Shown here: piece by piece, positions 1 through 9,076 of the stretch
Position numbering within the stretch: the first letter of the stretch is position 1
Layout: every line of letters starts with the position of its first letter
Assembly (NCBI GenBank): GCA_024734495.1
Contig: JALMQS010000099.1
Location: 94,351,388-94,415,387 of the forward strand
DNA from: Forficula auricularia
Taxonomy: Eukaryota > Arthropoda > Insecta > Dermaptera > Forficulidae
Length of the DNA stretch: 64,000 nucleotides
Direction of reading: 5' to 3'
The notes under the pieces: model-generated
Told to the model about the DNA's origin: nothing
Seen by the model: only the letters and a program-made list of their open reading frames with translations
Database searches by the model: none
Translations under genes and position numbers: made by a program

Positions 1-1592
1 ATTTTTGATGTTTTGACTATTAATGGCAACTTCTACTGAAAACGGGGAAGAATCGACTTAAAATCAAAAAGACTAAATTCTTTTTTGGTAAACAACTCAA
101 GCTTGAGATTATTTTTGAATTAATGTCAACATGAACTACAAATTGCAAGTGATATCTGATTAATAATAAAGGAACAAACATATTAATATTTCAAATGAAT
201 TTGGATAAAGTTTAGCAACGATCCGTTGCAGTTTATTTTTTCTTTGCCTTTAATGGTTGAAAATATCTAAAAATGTGAAGAAAAAATAATTTTCAAAAAA
301 AAAATTTCTGTCTTAATTCGGAGGGCTTTCTTTTTACTATCAAAATGTTTGTATTTCGACAATGAAGAAGCAAGTGTGGGCTTTATAGATTCAGAAATTA
401 TATTTCAAAATTACAAGCAAAAATCGGTATTTGAGGATTTCGAACGGTTGCAGCTAATAATCTGAAATCTCGATCATACCTCGTAATGCAACTCTATAAG
501 TTTCAGCTTATTAACTCAAAAAGTAGTTTCAACTTAATATGGTAACTCAAAACTTCCACTAACAAAATTAATAAAATAAATTAACAAGATTTACTTAGAG
601 CGTACCGAAACTTGAAAAAGGGAAAATAATTTGAAAAGTGAAAGAGTCTTTTAACCATGACCCTCAATTATGGTCTGTATTCTTCATGCTCATTAAGTTT
701 ATTCAATTAGTGTTTCACCTTCTTGATTTCTTATCTTTAAAAATAAAAAGATCGTAAATTCTAGTTTTGGTTCGATGTGCCAATTCAATTTTCATAAATT
801 TCGGACATCTTAAACAGTCCTCAGCAATGTGATTTGTCAATGAATTCTGGTACAACCTATGCAATTGAATACAGCCATGTTCGGATCTAGAAGATATTGG
901 TTAGATGTGTGATATCTCAACTTATGGTTAGATGACATTTATAATTTAAAATAAGAATAAAACAATATTTTAAATCTGATTTTTTTTATCGGATAATTCC
1001 CTTTCCTATTAATTTACTAAATAATTCAATACTTAATTTATAACGATAGTATTTTCTTATTGGATTTTTTTCCTATTCAACAATTTCCTTTTCTTCAGCA
1101 CTTGATTGCTTCAAATCAAAATTGGTATTATTGACCACCTCATTCTTTTTCTTCATTGAATTGCAATAATACATTTTGATTTCATTGGTGATTGGACTTT
1201 TTTTTATCATTCAAAATGAACCAAATAATTTCCTGTTCTTTTAATCGCATTGTTTTTATCTATAAATATAGCTATATTAAATATTTTTCATTCTGAAATC
1301 ATATTCCTGGTTGATCATAACTCGAATTATTTTTGGTTCGTGAAATTCTCTTCTGAACTGATTGATCTTCCACTTTCATTTTAACAGTTGAAAACTTTGT
1401 TAAATCAACCACGAATTGAGATAAATAAATAGAATAAAGATTGTAAGATGGCAAGTCAATATTTTTTATAGAGTCATTATATAAATACTTCCTCAAGCCA
1501 AGGGCTTTTATGAAATAGATCATTGTATGTCAACACAATATGTAAATAACCTCTTGATGGTTTTTAAATTCTCCATTACAAAGAATATGTAA
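1..1592. other. AT-rich intergenic DNA
   Basis: I see no gene, splice-bounded exon or transposon end here. The only structured item is the 63-base block at 177-239, listed separately. Confidence 0.6.
177..239 (+). repeat. 63-bp block repeated at 62102-62164
   Basis: This block is virtually identical to 62102-62164. It contains a small perfect hairpin, GCAACG-atc-CGTTGC. At the other end of the window the same block closes a diverged R1-type repeat, so this is probably a detached 3' end of that family. Confidence 0.75.
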
Positions 1593-1787
1593 TCAATTAT
1601 ATTCCGAAATTGGCTCGAATTTTTCAAAACGCTTGTAAAAAACGAAGAACTTCGCCCCGCGGCTTCCGCGCCGGATGCTCTCAAATGGACCGTGGCCAAT
1701 CTCCTTTGCGTGATGTTCTCTTCTCTCAAAGCCGATGGTCCAGAACATCAACATCTCGGTGGTTTCTTATTGCCGACAATTTACTAG
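1593..1787 (+). CDS. Coding-like GC-rich relic, product unknown
   Basis: A 64-codon frame, from just after TAA at 1590 to TAG at 1785, crosses the most GC-rich stretch of the first 5 kb. The middle reads like ordinary protein (LRPAASAPDALKWTVANLLC, then MFSSLKADGPEHQHLGG), with G/C-rich third positions unlike the flanks. I do not recognise the family. I found no convincing AG acceptor inside the frame upstream of this part and no GTAAGT-like donor after it, and there is no early ATG. It could be a decayed exon, a retrocopied fragment or chance. The other frames and the opposite strand are also open, so the frame choice is weak. Confidence 0.25.
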   Translation, partial: SIIFRNWLEFFKTLVKNEELRPAASAPDALKWTVANLLCVMFSSLKADGPEHQHLGGFLLPTIY

Positions 1788-2192
1788 CAAAGGTTCGCTC
1801 GCACGCAGGAAGACATTAATCTTTTAAAAGCGAGAAATGCTTGATACAGATTATTATTATATGTATAGTCAGAGGAGGGAAAAAAGCGAGAGAGGAAAAG
1901 GGTGATTGCCTTCTACGTTTTTTTAGAGCTCTTTGATGGGATATTCATTCTTCTATGAAAATTAATAGGTTTAAAAGCCCGGAATTAATCTTTATGTAAT
2001 CATGTTTTTTTTTTCTCTCTCCAGGTGCTTCTTAAGAAATTTATCATAATTATTTCTATGATTCTCCATTTCACCATGTCTTTGATATCGAAAAAATAAA
2101 ATTCTTGCAATTACCTGAAAATTAAAATTATTCTAAATAACTGAAAAAACGTCAATGTCAAAACTATTCTTATTATAGGTATATCACTTTTT

Positions 2193-2578
2193 TACTTTAC
2201 CATAAAGGGTTTGGTCAAGTATTGTAATCGTGCATGGAAAAAGTGTTTTTTATCGTCGTTTTTTCGAAACTATTTTGATTAAAAAAATTAAGCGAAATCA
2301 TGGCATTTCGGTCTATAAAAAAGCCCTAATAAGTGATCATCGAAAAAATTATATCTTTCGAGATAATAACTATTATGTCAAAATGTCTGTTAGTAGATAC
2401 GTTAGTCTGTGCGTGCGTTCCCAAATTTTTGTAGACGTACTAGCTCAAAAACTAGTATGAATATCAAAATGAAATTTCTCATAAAGTTTTAGTGATTTGA
2501 GATTAAGAGCTGATTAGATTTTGATTGAAATCGAACACAAAATTAAGGGGGAGGGATTAAAAATTAAAATTATAAGTT
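2193..2578 (+). repeat. R1 repeat, 5' part (copy a)
   Basis: It starts with TACTTTACCATA followed by a short hairpin (ACCATA/TATGGT in other copies) and AGTATTGTAATCGTGCATG. The same order of blocks recurs at 34761, 37214, 58126 and, shortened, at 56363 and 60393. The copy is interrupted by the Penelope-like insertion and its tail resumes near 3716. No protein is encoded. Confidence 0.8.
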
Positions 2579-2690
2579 GAATAAAAGATTTCACTGTCGA
2601 TGGTAACAGAATTGTTTTTATTTTAGGTTAAAAATAAAATAAAATGAGAGAGTCTTCTGTTTTTTAAATAAAATAATTTTTAATTATTTC

Positions 2691-2735
2691 TAGAGACTAT
2701 AGTTTCGAAGGCATTGCCTTCATCATCAGTCTATC
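2691..2735 (-). ncRNA. Hammerhead ribozyme, intact core
   Basis: On the minus strand: CUGAUGA (2729-2723), one extra U, stem II GAAGGC/GCCUUC with an AAU loop, GAAAC (2706-2702), loop UAUA, then GUC (2697-2695). Stem III is the two pairs A-U and C-G. Stem I is formed by UAGA before the core and UCUA after the cleavage site. All invariant core residues are present. It has the same sense as the endonuclease frame, so it lies in the element's 3' terminal repeat. Confidence 0.85.
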
Positions 2736-2867
2736 ACAAATATTTCAAATTAGTTACAAATTAAGATTTATACATAGAAAATTTTGAAAAATATATAATG
2801 TCTTTTTCTTCATGTTTCTTCTTGGGAGATTAGAATATAACTGGCTCAATATCTGGGTTGCTCTTTT

Positions 2868-3010
2868 GTTTAGGCATTTTCTAATGAGTTTTACCTGAAT
2901 GAATGGAATGTTTTTAAAAAGGGTCAAAGGGTAAAAAAGGTTGTTTAGGCATTTTCTAATGAGTTTTACCTGAATGAATGGAATGTTTTTAAAAAAGGGT
3001 CATTGATAAT
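2868..3010. repeat. 73-bp tandem duplication
   Basis: The segment starting GTTTAGGCATTTTC near 2869 is repeated almost exactly from about 2942, directly after the endonuclease stop codon in the 3' untranslated part of the Penelope-like element. Slippage or template jumping during reverse transcription would explain it. Confidence 0.8.
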
Positions 3011-3024
3011 TTCTAGTTTTTCAT

Positions 3025-3411
3025 TTAAAGATTCAATTGGGCTTTTTCCAAGGATTTTAAAATTTCAATGGATTCTTTTAAAGAAAGAATTAAGGGGTCA
3101 TTGACTTCTTTGATCAATTTAATTTTGGATTGATCTGGAAAACTATGATTGTGAGCATTTAAATGCTCTGCAAATGCATAATTTTCATATTTTAATTTGT
3201 AGGCTCTCTTGTGTTCATTGATCCTAATGGATAAATTTCTTTCCGTTTTTCCTATATAAGTTGCATTGCAATCTTGGCATGTCAATTTATATACACCGGA
3301 TTTTTCATTTTTCGGAATTTTATCTTTAATTTGACTTAATTCACTTCCCAATGTATATGGTGATCTAAAGATTGTCGCGTACCCTAAAGATTTTAATTTA
3401 TGTTTTATTTC
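3025..3411 (-). CDS. GIY-YIG endonuclease C-terminal end (Penelope-like, partial)
   Basis: A minus-strand frame ends at TAA (3027-3025) and has no true ATG; it opens into the right arm, so the protein is 5'-truncated. Residues read SLGYATIFRSPYTLGS, a linker typical of Penelope-like proteins, then KSGVYKLTCQDC and YIGKTERNLSIRINEH: the GVY...YIG pair, the conserved arginine helix and a CxxC. AEHLNAHNHSF adds the usual histidines. The domain would nick DNA to prime reverse transcription. The reverse transcriptase part is missing, so this copy cannot move alone. The family call is secure; whether this copy is expressed is unknown. Confidence 0.85.
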   Translation of the reverse strand, partial: EIKHKLKSLGYATIFRSPYTLGSELSQIKDKIPKNEKSGVYKLTCQDCNATYIGKTERNLSIRINEHKRAYKLKYENYAFAEHLNAHNHSFPDQSKIKLIKEVNDPLILSLKESIEILKSLEKAQLNL

Positions 3412-3618
3412 CCAAGAAGAAACATGAAGAAAAAGACATTATATATTTTTCAAAATTTTCTATGTATAAATCTTAATTTGTAACTAATTTGAAATATTTG
3501 TGATAGACTGATGATGAAGGCAATGCCTTCGAAACTATAGTCTCTAGAAATAATTAAAAATTATTTTATTTAAAAAACAGAAGACTCTCTCATTTTATTT
3601 TATTTTTAACCTAAAATA
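3411..3618. repeat. Right inverted arm of the Penelope-like element
   Basis: This is the near-perfect reverse complement of 2615-2827. It includes the second hammerhead and the poly-A/T rich outer end. The two arms could pair over about 200 bases in RNA. Confidence 0.85.
3504..3547 (+). ncRNA. Hammerhead ribozyme, intact core (opposite sense)
   Basis: CUGAUGA (3508-3514), extra U, stem II GAAGGC/GCCUUC, GAAAC (3531-3535), loop UAUA, GUC, then UCUA pairing with UAGA before the core. It is the mirror copy of the ribozyme at 2691-2735 and lies antisense to the endonuclease frame. Confidence 0.85.
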
Positions 3619-3715
3619 AAATTATAAGATTTTCAAACTAAAAAAACAAGAAAAATTATATATACCTACTATAAAATTAACTTATAATGAGGAAAATATT
3701 TTTTTTTCTGGGGCC

Positions 3716-4107
3716 AAAATTGGTGGGGGTGTAGGGACAAAAAATTAAAATCAGGCTCTTGGACCAAACTCAACCAAATTTTGTATACATAAACAGTGGG
3801 CCCCCAGAAATCTATAAGAGCAAAAACTAACCGCCCATATGATATACAATATTTGGCTAAGTAAGGCTTAGATTTTCATTTTTGATCTCCCTCCAATTTT
3901 GCCCAGTTAGTTTTTGCATTTTTAGTCTTCTGGGAGCCCACTGTTATAAATACAAAATTTAGTTGAGCTTGGTATAAGGGCCTAGATTTTCATTTTTTGA
4001 CCCTCCTCCTTAAATGATTATACGATAAATGATTTTATTAAATATTAAATATAATAGAGGAGCCAGGCGTATGGTTAAGTCATGTGGATTGCCACATCAG
4101 TTTATTT
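3716..4107 (+). repeat. R1 repeat, tail (copy a, continued)
   Basis: It contains the R1 tail units (ACCAAACTCAACCAAATTTT, then CAAAAACTAACCGCCC) in both orientations, and ends with TATGGTTAAGTCATGTGGAT and CCACATCAGTTTATTT. It continues the 2193-2578 copy on the other side of the Penelope-like insertion and is cut at 4108 by a hAT end. Confidence 0.7.
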
Positions 4108-4935
4108 CAGTGGCGGGCCGTTTCTTTTCATCCAGGGACGCTGCACAAAAACAACTCTTCTTTTAAAATTTTATTTTATTCTTTGGCTCTTTTCGAAAAT
4201 TCAATATTTTTATAATTTAACATTAGATTAAGAAGTGAATTTAATTTTATTTTATGAACGAATCAAAGATTTTAGGAGAAATATTTTTACATTGCATATT
4301 AGAAGGCATTGGATGTTTCAATTATTAAAGTATTAAAGACAGGCGGGTAGTTTAACTTCACTTTGAATAAAACTTAGGGAAGGCGGTGGTGGGTTTATAG
4401 TGAAACATTTTTAAATGATGATGGGCTTAAAACCCGAAATATATTGAGAATTTAAAAACTAAATGGTATAACTCAAATTATTTTATTTTTCCTCACTGTG
4501 AAACCCCACCAACTCAAACCCATTATAATAATCTTTACTTTGGCTACTTGTGGCGATAGTTTTAATTATTTTCATATTTGAAAATAAATCTTCAGCCTAC
4601 ACGCTCGTGAAAGGTTTAGTGCAAATTAATTGTATTAAATCAAATATTTCTGCAAAAACATATTTTATTTAATCTTTCACGATTAATTTTTTATGCAATT
4701 TATAGATTTGAAATGAAAGTCAGGCGTCGAGTATATGTAAACTAATTCACCTTTCAACCTCATAAAATCAAAGCATTTTCCATAAGATAGCTAAAGAAGT
4801 GATTCAAATAGGAAATATGGAAAAAATATTTCATTTTCTTTAAATTTGTTAACGTTAATGAATTTTAAATTTTACCAATGTGAAATAAAGCTACGAGATT
4901 CACATATGACACGTTTAAATTCTCAGTAGAAGGTT
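4108..4935 (-). mobile_element. hAT transposon relic (minus strand)
   Basis: CAGTGGCGGGCCG at 4108 is a hAT-type terminal repeat inserted in the R1 end. The minus strand of 4560-4830 is homologous to the transposase relic in the hAT copy at 52950-53698. I could not locate the other terminus, so the right edge is approximate. Confidence 0.6.
4560..4830 (-). pseudogene. hAT transposase C-terminal relic
   Basis: On the minus strand the frame reads SYGKCFDFMRLKGELVYIYS, then a short FHFKSINCIKN-like stretch, matching the block before the hAT C-terminal dimerisation region. Further on, a damaged counterpart of the conserved ERSF...MK motif is visible. Stops and frameshifts are frequent. The best resemblance I can name is ZMYM1-like (TTF-type) hAT proteins. 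It is non-functional. Confidence 0.55.
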
Positions 4936-5380
4936 TTGGTTTGACAAGAGGTCTAGCGAGTTCTCTCGGGTTAAAGAAAATGATTGATAAATATAAATAT
5001 GATTTGTTAAAAATAACATTCCTCGGGTGTATGTGCGTGAAAATATGTTCAGATATTATATCTTATTTTTTGATTAAATGGAAAATGAAGCATTCAATTT
5101 TTGAGCTCTTAGCCATAATTTTATTAAAGAACAGTTAGTGGTAGTTAAATTTTTCGAGGAGAGCACCAAAGTATTAAAGAAAAAATTTTTTTTATAAAAT
5201 TATTATATGTAGGTATTTATTGTTATAAAAATATTGGATTAAAAGCTACTATTTTAAATAAGATAATTAGATTTTTGTTAATTTATTGATACAATTTAAT
5301 GGCTGTATATGTATATAATTAAGTAATAAAGAGGGATTCAGCCAATCGGTAGCCTCTGCTGATTAAAAAACTCCCAATTA

Positions 5381-5431
5381 TGGAAAACGTTTCGGCTTTA
5401 ATTAAATAATGCCTTCATCAATTCCTAATAG
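5381..5431 (-). ncRNA. Hammerhead-like motif, C3 mutated
   Basis: Minus strand UUGAUGA (5421-5415), stem II GGC...GCC, GAAAC (5393-5389), GUU. The first core base is U in place of C, which should weaken or abolish cleavage. It is otherwise colinear with the copy 225 bp downstream. Confidence 0.6.
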
Positions 5432-5605
5432 TTCATGAGTCTCTGAAGACGAGCGCCATATTTGTGTATAAGGTGTCCGAGCATGATGATATTCCTCGAT
5501 CGTTATAAAGTTGATACAATTTGATGGCTGTATATGTATATAATTAAGTAATGGAGAGGGATTCAGCCAATGGGTAGCCTCTGCTGAATAAAAACTCCCA
5601 ATTAT

Positions 5606-5651
5606 GGAAAAACGTTTCGGCTTTAATTAAATAATGCCATCATCAGTTCCT
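5606..5651 (-). ncRNA. Hammerhead ribozyme, core intact
   Basis: Minus strand CUGAUGA (5646-5640), extra U, stem II starting GGC/GCC around an AT-rich hairpin, GAAAC (5618-5614), then GUU. Stem I pairs GGAA with UUUCC. The triplet GUU is permitted but usually slower than GUC. Confidence 0.65.
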
Positions 5652-5792
5652 AAGAGTTGATGAGTCTCTGAAGACGAGCGCCATATTTGTGTATAAGGTG
5701 TCCGAGGCTACCCATTGGCTGAATCCCCATTACTTAATTATATTTTGTTAATTTAGTTTTTATTTTTATATTTATTGTCGATCAGAGAGCTT

Positions 5793-5808
5793 GGGGGGGG
5801 GGGGGGGG
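5793..5808 (+). repeat. Poly-G run (16 G)
   Basis: An uninterrupted G tract, in the same position class as the G-runs that separate R1 tail units. It has quadruplex potential and its length is likely to vary between individuals. Confidence 0.9.
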
Positions 5809-5859
5809 TGGCCAGGCCCTAAATAGTTTTTTATGTTTGGATCCCATGGGTTCTTACCT

Positions 5860-6168
5860 ACCACTAGTATATAAAGTATGAGGGTGCGTTCTAATGCAAG
5901 TACGAGTAAGATTAGAGAACTTTTATCTCGCTCTCTTTCTCTCGCATTATACATATATCTGCAGAAGCGTGTGTGTGTGTGTGTGTGTGCGTGAATTAAA
6001 TATATTTCTGTTATTATTTTATTCGCTATAAGGTGTGACGTCACAGCTGCTGATTCGAGTTTGGACTTGTCGAGGAGCCCTAGACGCCGGGTGCTTGCTT
6101 CCCCCGCCAATTCAGTTCAGTAACGTCCATCATACTCGTAATTACTCTGTCATCTCTTGCATGTAAGT
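5860..6168 (+). promoter_or_regulatory. Candidate promoter and 5' exon
   Basis: Visible in order: TATATAAAG near 5870; CT-rich GAGA-type tracts at 5925-5945; a (GT)n tract at 5969-5992; a perfect CRE, TGACGTCA, at 6036-6043 abutting an E-box, CAGCTG, at 6044-6049; an initiator-like TCAGTT at 6112-6117; and a strong splice donor GTAAGT at 6163-6168. The 6030-6125 stretch is clearly richer in G+C than its surroundings. Together these resemble a promoter with a short non-coding first exon. I see no downstream exon before the pogo-like element, so a long intron or an abandoned promoter must be assumed. Confidence 0.3.
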
Positions 6169-6470
6169 TTCAATCTATTATCTATATTGTAAATAATTAG
6201 AAATGTTTCTAATGAAACTGATGGTACTTTAGTAAGGTATATTCTGATTGGAATGCACAACGTTTCAACACCTAATTTTAATCGTTTCCAAGAATTATAA
6301 AAGTGCTTAAATTCATGCTAGTCTCTATCTGAATTCAAAAAATGTTCTCCATCATTTGAAAACGAATTCATGTTCATAGTGTCTTTTGATGGGAATTTCT
6401 CATTATAAATGTCGTCACCGTAACTTTTTTTATTGATAAAGCAAATTTTCCAATCTTCGAATTTATCCTA

Positions 6471-7420
6471 TAGATGAGACAGGGTCTAGTTGATACACTT
6501 TTTACTTCCTGATTTTTGAAATTTTTCCTGTCATCATTTTGAAATAAAATAGGTGTAATTCGTAACTATGTATAACTATTTGGCTATAACTTGTGATATT
6601 AAAATTCTTTATAAAATTAAATTTGTCTTATCAAAAAAAATTGCAAGATGTATCAACTTGACCCGGCCTGGGTCAAGTTGATACGCATTTGAGTAAACTA
6701 ATACGGCGTCAAGAATTAATAAAATAATAGACAAAACAGAAATATGAACAAGTTTTATTGTAACTATAAAAGATATTTTAAAATCTACAACATTTTGGGA
6801 AAAATGAAAGCTGTAACAATCATTGATTGTGACCGATTACTCCAACTCTGAAGAGGAATTTGGGTCTGATTGACAGTTAATGCAAGTGTAAAAGGAGTTG
6901 TTCTCTGCACAGGCGATGTGTGGCCACTTCTTGCAGGAAATACACTGGGGATCCAGTCTTGGCCAGGTTTGGATGAAGAATAACTCTTGAAACGCTTGCG
7001 AGTTAAGTTGATACACCGTATCAATTTCACCCAAAATAAGCGTATCAACTTGACCCAAACATCGCCATTACACTAAACTCTAAAATACGTGAATCCAGAA
7101 ACAGTTAGAACAAAGTTAAAAAGGTAAAATTCTTACCTTTATAACATGTAACAACGTGATGTCGTCGAAAACACAATTTACGAATAAATTAACTTAGAAT
7201 AATAATTGAAATACAGTAGTGAAAATTTACTTTCGACGATGAAAAACAGTTTTTAGTTCACAACTAACAAAGCGAAGCAACCTCCTCCAAGTGATCACGC
7301 GTGATTGCAGAGCACCAATCGGTTGTCTAGCCGAGCCAGTCGCCACTTGCGTCTACGCATTAGGAAGTGTTTTGGCCTGTATCAACTTGACCCTGTATCA
7401 ACTAGACCCGGTCTCCCCTA
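6471..7420 (-). mobile_element. pogo/Tigger-like DNA transposon, internally deleted
   Basis: The ends match as inverted repeats: TAGATGAGACAGGGTCTAG on the left, and TAGGGGAGACCGGGTCTAG as the reverse complement on the right, both continuing TTGATACA. TA lies at both edges, as expected for the IS630-Tc1-mariner superfamily. GTCAAGTTGATAC motifs recur inside near both ends (6650, 7005, 7045, 7385) and are probable transposase-binding sites. The minus strand keeps only the C-terminal zinc-finger end of a transposase. Confidence 0.65.
6837..6996 (-). pseudogene. PHD-like zinc-finger end of a pogo-like transposase
   Basis: The minus-strand frame reads WPRLDPQCISCKKWPHIACA, then ENNSFYTCINCQSDPNSSSE and LE before the stop. 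The pattern CxxC...WxHxxC...YxCxxC is the zinc-binding end found at the C-terminus of many arthropod pogo/Tigger-type transposases. The catalytic core and the DNA-binding head are gone. The GTATCAAC repeats directly upstream belong to the transposon end and not to the protein. Confidence 0.55.
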
Positions 7421-8073
7421 CTAATATTGACATTTTTTTCTTTTACTTTTTGAAATTTTCTTTGATTAAATTCAAGATATTTTGATTTCTACTTTGAATA
7501 TTTTCATTATATATTTGATTTATTAATATAAATTTTTTTTGCTTGTATAATTGTATAATAATATGTATAGGGATTTTGCATGTTTTAATATTTTATTTAA
7601 TATATCTTAATTTTTTATTCTCTTTGAATAGAAGATAAGATTTGAACCTTTTTGGGGGATTATTATTATAGTGCCCAATTGGTTACTTCACACGCTATGC
7701 ACGGACAGAGTCAAATTCATTCTTTAATCGACCCAATTTTGATTCTTAGAATTTCTTTATTTTATACTTTAATATAATTCTTAATAAATAATATTAATTA
7801 TTCAATTTTTTCGATTAAAATAAGTGACTCATTTCTCGAAATTTCCCTAGTACCTATATTGTCAATTGAATTCAGAGTCGAATACTTTTGTAATTAAATT
7901 ACACTTTTTTCAATTCAAAAATTGCGATGGGTTTAATTTAATTATTTTACCATTTCAAGTTTTTGGTAACTCAATTTGGAGAGCTGAGGGCCTTGATGAT
8001 GAACCTGAAAATAACGTTTCTAAGTTAATAAAATATTTTTTGAGTTTTGTAATTAAACATAGATTAAAATTGA
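7421..8073. other. AT-rich spacer
   Basis: No coding signal, element end or repeat recognised. Confidence 0.5.
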
Positions 8074-8125
8074 GTGGATATCGATGAGGCAGTCCAGTTT
8101 TTTGGACTGCCTCATCGATATCCAC
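8074..8125. repeat. Perfect 23-bp hairpin, head-to-head element ends
   Basis: GTGGATATCGATGAGGCAGT plus CCA pairs perfectly with its reverse complement across a 6-base T-rich loop. The arm is the terminus GGACTGCCTCATCRATATCC that also closes hammerhead elements near 27530 and, in variant form, near 48170, 17345 and 15910. This hairpin is therefore two such ends joined head-to-head. The LTR element inserts at its right edge. Confidence 0.85.
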
Positions 8126-8127
8126 TT

Positions 8128-9076
8128 TGCAATGGTCCTGGAGTTGAACCATAATTTATTTTCATAATTAATCAATTAAATTCTTATTTTTATTCATCAT
8201 TAAGTCTAATTGAGGCAATCAACTGATCATCAAACAAGGGAAACTTATGAGTTCTGGGGAAAGCGTAGCAATGACCGGTGATTAACAACATAGAAGAGCA
8301 TTGACATGAGCAAGTTCCGCAGTCTGTCATGAGAGAAGCGAATGAGTGCATATCTATTGCTATCGAAGTGACTCTGAATACACCTACACTTATACTTATA
8401 TTCAAGTTCCGCAGTATTGGCTTGAGAGAGACTATCCAGTGAGCTTATACTACCAGCGAAGTGCACAGAATACATATACAAATATCTATACTCTTATAAT
8501 CAAGTTCCGCAGTGGATGACTTCAAGAGTGAGTAGAAGCGAGAACGCAGACTTCTCCTTTTTATACATATACTTCTGCCTTATAATTAAATATACACGCA
8601 AGGCCAGGAGTGAATAGGAGAGCTCTTCTGTCTTATATATACACATATATATATATCTACACACACGGCGGAGTGCCCTACACACATACGCGGAATCACC
8701 TGTTACAAAGGAGTATACAACGAGCACACACACACCAAGGCTCCTCTCAGGACTTCGCTTGCAATACAGATACAGAGTGCATTGTACATCAATCAATAAA
8801 AACATCTCATTGTCTCTATAACCGCTGGTCTGTATAACATTATTTATAGCATTAGTACCAGGAAGCCCATTTCCCTACATCCTTCACTCATCACCTCAAA
8901 TTTCATTCTCCATTTTAGGGACGTGCCACTTGGATCAGACACTGAGGGACACACCCACCCAATCAACAATAGCGAAGCAGATTAAACTAAGATTAACGTA
9001 ACAATAAAGCCCAATTTCCCTAGTACATTAAGTTACATTCACCCCCCTTGCCCCTAATAACCCCCACCCCCTCGTG
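8128..9076 (+). repeat. Left LTR
   Basis: It begins TGCAATGGTCC and ends CCTCGTG. The TG start is canonical, but the end is TG and not CA. It carries three spaced copies of CAAGTTCCGCAGT (8311, 8403, 8501) in repeat units of about 95 bp, a TA-rich microsatellite near 8640-8660 and a C-rich end (8990-9072). Open frames in it are not real genes; they occur equally in both LTRs. Confidence 0.9.
8311..8600 (+). repeat. Three ~95-bp units in the LTR
   Basis: Each unit starts CAAGTTCCGCAGT and ends in a TATA-like block such as CTTATACTTATATT or CTCTTATAAT. Starts are 92 and 98 bp apart, and the layout is repeated exactly in the right LTR (9597, 9689, 9787). Duplicated enhancer or promoter units in U3 are a plausible role; that is inference. 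Confidence 0.75.

Larger units (their letters stand above)
2615..3620 (-). mobile_element. Penelope-like retroelement, truncated, with inverted terminal arms
   Basis: Two inverted arms of about 210 bp (2615-2827 and 3411-3618) flank a short body whose minus strand encodes the end of a GIY-YIG endonuclease. Each arm carries a hammerhead ribozyme. In Penelope-like elements the C-terminal GIY-YIG endonuclease, heavy 5' truncation, an inverted terminal segment and HHRs in the terminal repeats are all established features. The reverse transcriptase is absent, so this copy is non-autonomous. It interrupts an R1 repeat, whose tail resumes near 3716. Between body and left arm lies a 73-bp tandem duplication. 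Confidence 0.85.
5291..5743 (-). repeat. Tandem 225-bp hammerhead-bearing repeat with inverted tail
   Basis: Two direct copies start at 5291 and 5516 (ACAATTTRATGGCTGTATAT), a period of 225 bp. Each has a minus-strand hammerhead core at the same place. After the second copy, 5702-5743 is the reverse complement of the segment around 5542-5580 (AAGTAATGGAGAGGGATTCA). A tandem dimer with one ribozyme per unit is the arrangement of retrozymes and of Penelope-like terminal repeats. Confidence 0.75.

Noticed and set aside
3721..4020. Possible small gene between the Penelope-like element and the hAT end
   Set aside because: The sequence is the R1 tail in two orientations and recurs at five other places without any conserved frame.
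5772..6110. Minus-strand frame of 112 codons
   Set aside because: It reads through a G-run, an (AC)n tract and promoter-like DNA. The histidine-threonine and proline runs are microsatellite translations.
8500..8805. Minus-strand frame of 101 codons with cysteine- and tyrosine-rich sequence
   Set aside because: It lies wholly inside the left LTR, is repeated in altered form in the right LTR, and arises from tandem TA- and CA-rich DNA.
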